From NCBI GenBank assembly GCA_030424825.1, contig JAUHWE010000249.1, positions 1 to 6,895 of the forward strand: 6,895 bases of DNA, read 5' to 3'. The notes below the pieces were generated by a model. It ran no database searches. It worked only from the letters and a program-made list of their open reading frames with translations, and was not told the DNA's origin. Position numbers and translations under genes: made by a program. Of this stretch, positions 1 through 6,100 are shown one piece after another (within the stretch, counting starts at the first letter, position 1; each line of letters opens with the position of its first letter). This DNA comes from Verrucomicrobiia bacterium (GTDB taxonomy: Bacteria; Verrucomicrobiota; Verrucomicrobiia; Opitutales; Opitutaceae).

Positions 1-2
1 CC

Positions 3-473
3 GCAACCATTTCCTTTCTATGGCGAATCCGAAACATTTTGGGATCTGGAGGACTTAGTTTTACCATCGATGGGCAATCGAACAATGTCTGGTCATCAAC
101 TTCGAACTGGAGCGAGTACCAGATCGATATCCACGGTAGCGGTTCCCACACGCTTCGATGGACCTTTTGGGACAGTGAATACGAACTCAGCGAAGATTCC
201 ATTTGGCTGGATGATATCACAATTAGCCGTGCCCCCATGATCACCAAGCAACCCCACCCGGTCGCCGTGAAAGTCGGAGAATCCGGTTCGTTGTCGGTGG
301 AAGCGTTGGAATTTATCCCCGTTACCTACCAATGGACAATCAATGGGCAACCTATCGTCAACGGAACGAGCGCGATGCTCGAAATCTCGAACGCCGCTTT
401 ATCCGACTCTGGCCTCTACTCCGTCGAAGTTTCTAACGCCAACGGAACCACTCGATCCGAAAACTGCCGTCTT
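3..473 (+). repeat. Protein-level repeat unit 1: beta-sandwich plus complete Ig-like module
   Basis: Within the pseudogene, 3-233 encodes a jelly-roll-like module recognised by the order SF.W, 'LSFTIDGQ', 'GSHTLRWTF' and 'IWLDDITIS'. From 234 to 473 follows a complete Ig-like (I-set-like) module: 'ITKQPHPVAVKVGES' strand, the core tryptophan in 'YQWTINGQPI', and the 'DSGLYSVEVSNANG' strand with its conserved tyrosine. Bacterial Ig modules of this class usually lack the cysteine pair, as here. The frame is intact throughout this unit, so damage begins only after it. Its counterpart downstream keeps the same module order. Confidence 0.75.
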
Positions 474-530
474 AATTCGAACTCGCAAAGAAATGGACTA
501 CATCAGCAACTTCATGGAGACCACCCTCCC

Positions 531-830
531 CTGTCCTTTGCCTGATAAATTTCTGGTGGCGAACCGAGGTTACAATCGGAATTTAGAGTTGACCAACAAA
601 CGTTTCGGGTGGTGCCTTCCGCGGAAGAGGGCTGGGTCTGTGAAACCGTCTCTGTCGATTCGTTAGGCGATCACACGATCCAATTCGCCACTACAAGTTC
701 GAATCCCACCCGATCGGATCTCATCATCGATCGTATCGTCCTATCTTATCCGCCCATAATCCAAAGTCAGCTTGCGAACCAAACCCTATTTACAGGTGAA
801 ACAATCAGCTTGAACGTCGATGCGATCAGC
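531..830 (+). repeat. Protein-level repeat unit 2: broken beta-sandwich plus truncated Ig-like module
   Basis: This is the second copy of the same module pair, in frame 3. It opens with 'LSFA', then TGA TAA where unit 1 has 'W R', then 'ISGGEP'. It continues with 'GDHTIQFATTSSN' (matching GSHTLRWTF) and 'LIIDRIVLSYPP' (matching IWLDDITIS.AP). The Ig-like module begins 'IIQSQLANQTLFTGE' and stops being recognisable after 'LNVDAIS' at 830: the core tryptophan strand and the DSGLY strand are absent. Similarity to unit 1 is in motif order and hydrophobic spacing rather than high identity, so this is an old domain duplication and not a recent tandem repeat. Confidence 0.65.
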
Positions 831-832
831 AC

Positions 833-1288
833 GATGCCAACGCCATCCAATTTTCGAATATTAAGATATCATTGGCTATTTCTAGTGTATACGAAGAATG
901 GGCACAATTGCTATTCGCGGAAGGCGCGTCTCGATCGATCACACATCCGCAGTCGGATCCCGATGGCGACACCAAATCGAACATCCTCGAATTCCTCCTG
1001 GGAACAGACCCCCTCGTCGCTGATGGATCAATCGCCGTACACATTATCGATATAAATGGACAGACAAACTGGTACACCAAGCTCGACTTAATCGCCTGGG
1101 TCAACGGTATTGAGTTCCAATTCGAGACGTCTTCCGACCTAATCGAGTGGAACCCGGTCGAATCGAATTTCCGCCTCGCAGATGATGGCCAGAGGACCAG
1201 CGTCGAACTCATGTCTCTCGCACCTGTATCCACAGAAGGCGCCCAATACGTCCGTATCAAGCTGAAGTACTCTGCCAATCAGTTCTAG
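833..1288 (+). other. C-terminal module of the degraded surface protein (frame 2 segment)
   Basis: This frame 2 segment is open from about 800. It reads 'DANAIQFSNIKISLA', then 'SSVYEEWAQLLFAEGA', then the acidic motif 'DPDGDTKSNILEFLLG' followed by TDPL, and after a spacer 'IEFQFETSSDLIEWNPV' and 'AQYVRIKLKYSANQF' before TAG. The DxDxD-type loop resembles calcium-binding dockerin/thrombospondin type 3 loops. The 'YEEWA...DPDGD...N..EF.LGTDP...F..SSDL..W' order is a familiar C-terminal ending of large secreted verrucomicrobial proteins. It is undamaged to its natural end, so the lesions lie in the modules before it. It has no start site of its own and is read here as the tail of the pseudogene. 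Confidence 0.7.
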
Positions 1289-1310
1289 ATCGCATAGGAG
1301 GCCAGCATAG

Positions 1311-1424
1311 ATGTACTCTTTCACCAGTATCCTTAGAAGATCTGTCACCTATTTCTATGTATCCGTTCAAACCCTCTTTCCAGGAGTTCTTAATAGGGTC
1401 AGATTGCAATCCCGTTATGCCTAG
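1311..1424 (+). CDS. Possible small ORF, 37 residues, with a strong Shine-Dalgarno
   Basis: ATG at 1311 is preceded by AGGAGG at 1296-1301 with a 9-base spacer, a near-ideal ribosome binding site. The ORF ends with TAG at 1422-1424. The predicted peptide starts MYSFTSILRRSVTYFYV and is mildly hydrophobic with several arginines, but has no clear transmembrane segment or known motif. It begins 22 bases after the pseudogene stop. Nothing confirms that it is real: an ORF of 37 codons is common by chance, and its 3' end runs into the possible transposon-scar sequence. Its only support is the ribosome binding site. Confidence 0.2.
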   Translation: MYSFTSILRRSVTYFYVSVQTLFPGVLNRVRLQSRYA

Positions 1425-1598
1425 TTTGCCCCGCCTGCCCAAACGGCGACACCAATAAGAGAGCCAAAGTCGCACCAGCCACCGATGTTGTAAATTGCCG
1501 TCCTATTACTTAAATGGGTATGATACATTTGCAAAGAGGTCGGATCGACTCCAAGGGGATGCCAAGGATTCATCCGTGCCTTCCATTACGTATCCATA

Positions 1599-1752
1599 AG
1601 TTGGAACTTTTATAAATATCAAGCTCTGAGAGCTGACCTTTTCCGATTTCCTCCGAGACAACGATGCAGCTCGCCTAGTGATCGAACAGCCCTGCATGGA
1701 AGAATTCCTAGACGGTCAGTTCTTAACGGACTATTTTCCATATGTGCTTTAA
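1599..1752 (+). pseudogene. Possible remnant of an unrecognised gene's 3' end
   Basis: Two overlapping open segments read like protein. Frame 3 at 1599-1643 gives SWNFYKYQALRADLF. Frame 1 at 1630-1752 gives 'DFLRDNDAARLVIEQP' followed by 'CMEEFLDGQFLTDYFPYVL' and TAA at 1750-1752. A one-base shift near 1645 would join them. A further segment at 1513-1596 (frame 1, NGYDTFAKRSDRLQGDAK...) may be part of the same remnant. I do not recognise a family, and open stretches of 40 codons occur by chance fairly often, so this is tentative. The last 10 codons overlap repeat copy 1, whose second copy also ends in CTT TAA at the aligned position. Confidence 0.25.
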
Positions 1753-1775
1753 CTCTGAATACACGAATTCTGAAC
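1725..1775 (+). repeat. Diverged direct repeat, copy 1
   Basis: This 51-base stretch aligns with 2893-2942 at about 78 percent identity by hand, with one single-base gap. Shared blocks in order are AACGGA, TATT, CTTTAA, TCTG, ATACA, GAAT and CTGAAC. The middle 11 bases are poorly conserved. Weaker similarity extends roughly 30 bases upstream, and a CATG follows in both copies. It is intergenic, 80 bases beyond the stop of the TPR gene. Its nature is unknown: it may be a dispersed intergenic repeat or the eroded ends of related sequences. Confidence 0.6.
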
Positions 1776-1854
1776 ATGCTATTTCCTAGCCTTCCTGACG
1801 GTAACGCACGCCATAGAGCAAGCGGTTCAACTATCGTGACAGGGTCAAAGCGCG

Positions 1855-2694
1855 CTAGAACCCACGCGGACCACGTCCATTACCCCGCATCCGCTGCTGC
1901 TTAGGCGCGGGCGGAGTCTCCAAGTAGAGGCTGTACCACTCGTCTCCCAATTTTGCATTGGAGAAACTCTTTATGCGATCGTTGGATAGGTGCTCCCAGT
2001 TTCGGATGAAGGTATCGTTTCCAGTGGCCTCTTTGGCCTTCAACAAGACTCGACGGGCCTCATTAGGCTCGCCTACCTTTACGTAAATCCACGACATCAA
2101 ACCGTACAGCAAAGTGCCCCGATCGCCTCGAGACCATCGAATCCGGCCCTTGAAGACCTTTTTCGCCCCGTCCAAGTCATCGTTCTTATAGCAGCGGGCC
2201 ATCCTCATAGCTGCTGTCATGGGGTCCATCATCATCGGGCCCCTAAGGAAACCGCAAGTGGCAAGGATCCCGTCGACCTCATCGAACTCCTTGAGCTGGT
2301 AGTTAAACTGCAGGCGCATGGTCGCAATCTGGCGTCCCATGAGCACGGACCACTTCCGGAAGGGTTCGAAGCCCTTGGTGAGCTCTAGCCCCTCTTTGAA
2401 CATGACCTTTTGATCCGCTTCGAGCTGGCGTTGCATCTGCTTTAAGTTTCCGCTGGGCTTGGTCTGGAACTGCTGCACCCTCCGTTTCATGCGCCTCTGA
2501 GCGGCTAACATGCGTTGTTGAAGCTCGTCTTGGACCTTGGACACCTTTTTCCGAACCAAGAATCCAACCAGGAAAAACGCGCCAGCAAATCCGGCGACGC
2601 TAAGGAAGACCGTCATCCCCGAACTTGCTTGCGAAGCGATCGAGGCAACAGCAATTGCGGCAGCGACCAGCAGTGAAATGAGAAGTGAAAGCAT
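1855..2694 (-). CDS. Membrane-anchored TPR-like protein of unknown function (279 aa)
   Basis: I do not recognise a named family. Residues 1-20 and about 28-47 are two hydrophobic helices separated by a short SQASSG-containing loop. RKK at 48-50 follows the second helix, so by the positive-inside rule the rest should be cytoplasmic. Residues 51-95 are a basic, glutamine-rich helical stretch (QRRMKRRVQQFQ) with coiled-coil character. About 157-222 looks like two helical TPR-type repeats; the better one is 'SWIYVKVGEPNEARRVLLKA' (201-220), with the usual G...A...A spacing. The tail, 'RMRGNGRGPRGF' (268-279), is arginine/glycine-rich. ATG at 2694 is supported by AAAAAGG 9 bases upstream and by starting exactly at the first helix. 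TPR helices suggest a protein-binding scaffold at the inner membrane; that is inference. It points the same way as the giant gene upstream, across a 420-base gap. Confidence 0.85.
   Translation of the reverse strand: MLSLLISLLVAAAIAVASIASQASSGMTVFLSVAGFAGAFFLVGFLVRKKVSKVQDELQQRMLAAQRRMKRRVQQFQTKPSGNLKQMQRQLEADQKVMFKEGLELTKGFEPFRKWSVLMGRQIATMRLQFNYQLKEFDEVDGILATCGFLRGPMMMDPMTAAMRMARCYKNDDLDGAKKVFKGRIRWSRGDRGTLLYGLMSWIYVKVGEPNEARRVLLKAKEATGNDTFIRNWEHLSNDRIKSFSNAKLGDEWYSLYLETPPAPKQQRMRGNGRGPRGF
2029..2226 (-). other. TPR-like helical repeats within the 279-aa protein
   Basis: Residues 157-189 (starting 'MDPMTAAMRMARCYKNDDLD') and 190-222 (ending 'EPNEARRVLLKAKEA') each form a helix-turn-helix of about 33 residues. 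Both have small residues at the helix-packing positions and an acidic turn between helices (KNDDLDGA and VGEPNEA), as in tetratricopeptide repeats. The second fits the consensus well and the first moderately. Residues 115-156 may hold a further degenerate pair. This is motif reading, not a profile match. Confidence 0.6.
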
Positions 2695-2703
2695 ACTCTG
2701 ATA

Positions 2704-2710
2704 CCTTTTT
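2704..2710 (-). promoter_or_regulatory. Ribosome binding site of the TPR gene
   Basis: The minus strand reads AAAAAGG, then the 9-base spacer TATCAGAGT, then ATG at 2694. The GG with its A run is a moderate anti-Shine-Dalgarno match at good spacing. It favours this ATG over the internal methionine at residue 27. Confidence 0.5.
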
Positions 2711-2718
2711 GTCTAAAA

Positions 2719-2748
2719 ATTTTATCCGTAACGTGACTTTTCTCCCAA
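2719..2748 (-). promoter_or_regulatory. Possible sigma-70-type promoter for the TPR gene
   Basis: On the minus strand, TTGGGA (2748-2743) and TAAAAT (2724-2719) are 18 bases apart. They match TTGACA at four positions and TATAAT at five. Transcription would start near 2712, leaving a leader of about 18 bases that just includes the ribosome binding site. Similar chance matches are frequent in AT-rich intergenic DNA, so support rests mainly on position. Confidence 0.3.
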
Positions 2749-2892
2749 GAGGAGTGAAGCAAAGAGGTCAACCCGTAATGTTTAAATCTGGCCCAAATCG
2801 CAAGAGAGCCCCCAGAGGAAAGGACAAGGAGACACGGGGGAATCACACCGCTTTAGGCCAGCGATGAATGAATCCGCGTAGGATCAGCCCTC

Positions 2893-2942
2893 AACGGATT
2901 ATTGCCCAAACGGACTTTAAATCTGGATACATGAATCTGAAC
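2893..2942 (+). repeat. Diverged direct repeat, copy 2
   Basis: This is the partner of 1725-1775, in the same orientation and 1168 bases downstream. It keeps the blocks AACGGA, TATT, CTTTAA, TCTG, ATACA, GAAT and CTGAAC in the same order and spacing, apart from one single-base gap. A 12-base perfect palindrome (TTAGAATTCTAA, 2953-2964) lies just beyond; copy 1 also contains GAATTC (1765-1770), but inside the repeat. Together the two copies bracket the TPR gene and its promoter region. Confidence 0.6.
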
Positions 2943-3114
2943 GTCATGAATTTTAGAATTCTAACCAGATTCCATTCCCATAGGCAGCTTTCGTGAAAGG
3001 AACCTTTTCACTTACTCTCCCGCAAACCTAAAATTTCTTGATTCCTCCCGTAAAACCCGAGGCCTAGCCTACGTTAATTACTCGATAATTAAGATCCTCG
3101 CTCCATCCGCTCAA

Positions 3115-6100
3115 CTACTTCGCCTTCTCCAGCTCCGCATCGTGCGCCGCTAACGCTTTCCGGACCGCGTCCACCTTCTCTCTTCGACTATCGATCTGCT
3201 CCTGAAATCGCTGCAATGACTTTTCCGGGAGCTTTTGACGCTTTGTCTGTTGCCCTACCATAATCTCGCGACTCCAAAGTTCATCTTCGGCCCGATGAAG
3301 ATCGCGAATCAAATCGTAACGCTCCTCCGAAGCCAGCCACTTGACCGCCTTTGAGCCTTCGAGAGAGCCGTTTTCCAGCCTTGCTGCCTGCACCTCTCCG
3401 ATGGACGAGCGCTGCGGCTGCATGGGACTGTAGCGTTCGAAAACGAATGGCAACGCTGCCTTGAGCTCCTCATTAGTCGCCGGAGCAATGCTTTGAATCT
3501 TGGCAAGCGCCCCCCGTGCGTCATTAAAATCGTCACTGTCGCCGCTTCGGGCAAAGAGGTCCCAGGAGCCTCCAGCCACCAAAACCCAACGCAAACACTG
3601 TTCGTACCCATCTATTTCTTGGATACCGTATTCCGCCCTCTCCTCATTCAATTCAGCAAGCTTCGCGGCGTCGGCTCTTTGCGCGATTTCCAATGCCTTC
3701 AAAAATCCATCCAACTCGGCAGGGCCAGGATCATTCGAGCGCTTCGGCTCTACCGCTTCCACAGGTCTCCGACCGACATCGACCGGACGACGAGCTCCAG
3801 TCGACTCCTCGACTATCTTTTTGGATGTGACACCTTCCCCAGGCCTTCCATTGCTCTCTTCTTTCACCACGACCGGCCCGCGCGGCTCGACCTTTCTGTT
3901 CAGCAGATTTCCTAAATCGTGAGGTTCAAACGCCACTCCGCTTTGACTCGCCCGAATCTCACGCCACCGAGCTTCTCGTTTGGGAAACTCGGACCGCGCC
4001 CATTCGAGATCTTGCCGCATGGCCTCTGACCTAGGATCGTTCGACCAATTACGTTCGCGCGGCCCCAAATCGTCGATGAGCGCTTCAACCGCAAGGAGCT
4101 CCAGCTGAACCAATGGAAGCTCAGCGATAAATGCGTTTCTGAGGCGATCGTTTTCAATCGCCCCCGTACTTTGGTTGCGTCTGCTGTCCTCCGTTTCCCT
4201 TGGAAGATCGATGAGCAATCTTTTGGCATACGCCTTTGCCGTACGCCTAGGAGTTCCTATCAAAGGAGGCGGCAAGTCGTGACTATCGTCCCGATTCTCC
4301 CCGGCCTCAATCTGACGCCGCGCTCGCTCCATCTTTGACTCAAACCAATCTATCTTGAGAGCCGCATCCCTCGCTTGATAGCGACTCGCGCTGTCGAGAT
4401 ACTTCCGATTTTCATCGATCAGCAGCTGGTAGGCATGCATTTCAAGTCGCAGCTCCGGCAAACGCTTAAAGCGCTCGTATCGCCTTTCATGCATCTCGAT
4501 AGTTCGCTCGTGGGTGGCTCGAACCCTTTCCTCCGCCATTGGCAAATCGTAATATTTGGTGCGTACATAGCGATCGAGCGCGGAGCGTTCCGTCGTATCG
4601 AAAATACTGAGATCCAAGCGAGCTTCCGCCGCCACGAGTCTCTCCGCTTCAACCCTAGCAACTTCTTCCAAGCGCAAACGCTCGCGCTCATGAGCCGCCG
4701 CCCTCGCGCCTGCAAGCTCCTCATTCGTGTATGTAATCCATCGATCTATTCTTGGATCATCCAAAGGCGTCCACTGCTTCGCATCCGCCTCCAGCTGGTG
4801 AGTGGGTATCCGGATCGTTCTCCCAGAAGGCTCCACGACGAGATGCTCCCCATCATAGAAAATCTTTCCATCGTAGGGCTCCACTTTTCTTCCTGCCGCC
4901 AGAAAACGTCTCAAAGGTCTCCCTGTCAGCGCATCGAATACATGCTGCACATCCTCTTCGCTTTCTCCCGTTTGAGCGCGAACGATCAATCGTTCCCCTA
5001 CTAGGGCCATCTTATTTTCGATATGAGCTCTATCGACTGGATGCGAAAGCAGGCGTCCACCTTGGTCTGTATCAATTTTGGACAGCAGTTTGCCTGTCGT
5101 AATATCGAAGCAAACGACGATTCCATTTGGCTCTGCATTTGGAATGAAAACCGCCACGATTCCTTCGTCAACCGCAAGGTCGAACACATGGGGCGGCTTG
5201 GAATCATTCGGGTCGAATCGCCTCGCTTGGACGCTTGAGAAATTCAGAGCGCAAATCGCTTCGCCTGTTTCCAAATCATATATAGTCCCCGCAGGTTGCG
5301 ACTCGAACTTGCCACTAGAGCTGGGCGAATTGCTTACGATGATGAGTCGATTGTCGGTCGCGGCAATCTCACCTCCTTGCGGTATCGCTCTCAGCTCTTC
5401 ACCCGTATTTATATCGTAAACTACCGTCTCGACCTTTCCAGAGAGTTGAGTCTTATCGCCGCTTGCAATGATCGCATGGCGATGCGTCAAAGCGCAGTCA
5501 TGTCCGAAATTCGCCCAATAGGTCAACGAAGGGCGCTCGAAAACGCGAAGGGTTGCGCCATCGGGCACGCTATACAACCCAACGGTATTCTTTCTCGTCC
5601 CATGATCGGATGAGCCGATCAACATATGCGATTCATTCACATCGTGGCCTCCTGCATACCCGGCTCCAGTGCGAATCGCAACAGACGCCAACTCTCCTGT
5701 ATCTGAGATTCGGATACTGTATTCGTTGTTGTTTCTCGAGATCCAATAACCGCCGCCGCCAAAGTCTGCATAGCTTCCGAAAACGCCTCTTTCCTTGAGC
5801 AGGTCGACATCGAATGCCAAAACCGACGCATCCAGATTCGCTAACTTCGTTCGATCCAGCAACTGAGCCAACTTTCTCCGGGCCGCATCCGGCATGAGTG
5901 GGCTTGACTTAATCTGCTCGGCGACCTCGAGAACCGCTTCCTCGCCGAATTCTTTCACGAAGCGAAGCGCCGAAAGATCATCGCTTGGCGCCCGCAAACC
6001 ATGAGACATCGCCAGTAGATACTTGTCAGGGCTTAGCTCCGGACCGATCAAATACAGGATCGCATTTTCCTGCGAATCGGAAACCGGCAAGCCAATAGGA

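Larger units (their letters stand above)
3..1288 (+). pseudogene. Degraded 3' part of a secreted multi-module (beta-sandwich/Ig-like) protein
   Basis: The fragment is open to the left edge, so its 5' end lies outside the window. Frame 3 (3-545) reads a beta-sandwich module (ATISFLW..., then HTLRWTF and DSIWLDDITIS) followed by an Ig-like module (ITKQP...YQWTINGQPI...LSDSGLYSVEVSNANG). After about 473 the sense moves to frame 1 (NFMETTL, about 508-528) and back to frame 3. There TGA and TAA stand side by side at 543-548, within a repeat of the same motif (PLSFA**ISGG, versus TISFLWRI in the first copy). Frame 3 then gives a second sandwich and the start of a second Ig module (PPIIQSQLANQTLFTGETISLNVDAIS). 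Around 830-870 the sense moves to frame 2, which runs through the C-terminal module to TAG at 1286-1288. Such proteins are normally exported and bind polysaccharide or surfaces. The decay is seen directly; the taxonomic reading is inferred. Sequencing error alone would not easily explain this many lesions plus missing segments. Confidence 0.8.
1289..1854. other. Intergenic region with coding scraps and possible mobile-element scar
   Basis: This stretch of about 565 bases lies between the 3' ends of two converging units (pseudogene on plus, TPR gene on minus). No frame on either strand gives a protein with recognisable domains. It contains a 37-codon ORF behind a perfect AGGAGG, a GGGTCAG-type sequence near 1395-1425, short coding-like segments in changing frames (about 1513-1752), and copy 1 of the diverged 50-bp repeat. 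No strong GC-rich hairpin followed by a T tract was seen, so no terminator is called. The overall look is of eroded former genes or mobile sequence. Confidence 0.5.
2695..3114. other. Intergenic region between the giant gene and the TPR gene
   Basis: This 420-base stretch is more AT-rich than the flanking genes. It contains the likely promoter and ribosome binding site of the TPR gene at its left end and repeat copy 2 near its middle. It also has a short imperfect inverted repeat (GTGAAAGG...TTTTCAC, 2993-3011) and an AT-only inverted repeat (TTAATTA-N5-TAATTAA, 3074-3092) starting 23 bases past the giant gene's stop. Neither has a following T tract on the minus strand, so no terminator is called. 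No ORF with protein-like composition was found on either strand. Confidence 0.5.

Noticed and set aside
39..545. Intact 168-residue gene starting at ATG 39
   Set aside because: The frame is already open and domain-like before 39, its last 20 or so residues lose all Ig similarity, and the stop falls inside a motif of the next module, so it is a fragment of a larger broken gene.
1506..1697. Minus-strand open frame of 63 codons
   Set aside because: It has no ribosome binding site of note and no motif, and the opposite strand reads more protein-like in this stretch.
2781..2926. Second occurrence of TTTAAATCTGG (2781-2791 and 2916-2926) and of TGCCCAAACGG (1436-1446 and 2903-2913)
   Set aside because: Several exact 11-base matches are expected by chance in 6.9 kb, and flanking bases do not extend these, unlike the 50-bp repeat.
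1725..2942. Integron attC-like sites around the TPR gene
   Set aside because: The repeat copies lack paired RYYYAAC/GTTRRRY ends and self-complementarity, and no integrase is present.
2953..2964. 12-base perfect palindrome TTAGAATTCTAA as an operator
   Set aside because: One or two palindromes of this length are expected by chance in a window this size, and it is not placed at the promoter of either gene.
2993..3011. GTGAAAGG/CCTTTTCAC hairpin as a terminator or small-RNA element
   Set aside because: The stem is short and AT-rich with a bulge, and no T tract follows on either strand.
3074..3092. Perfect inverted repeat TTAATTA-N5-TAATTAA as a terminator of the giant gene
   Set aside because: The stem is AT-only and weak, there is no T tract on the minus strand, and an inverted repeat of this size is expected by chance in AT-rich DNA.
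3493..3922. Two overlapping plus-strand open frames of 140 codons each
   Set aside because: Both are antisense to the linker and C-terminal region of the giant gene, where low stop-codon density comes from the R/P/E-rich coding strand. They overlap each other and have no motif support.
4375..5004. Plus-strand open frame of 209 codons opposite the giant gene
   Set aside because: It lies wholly antisense to an uninterrupted 1259-codon frame with clear domain motifs. Its translation is rich in Arg/Ser/Pro with no recognisable motif, as expected for a shadow frame.
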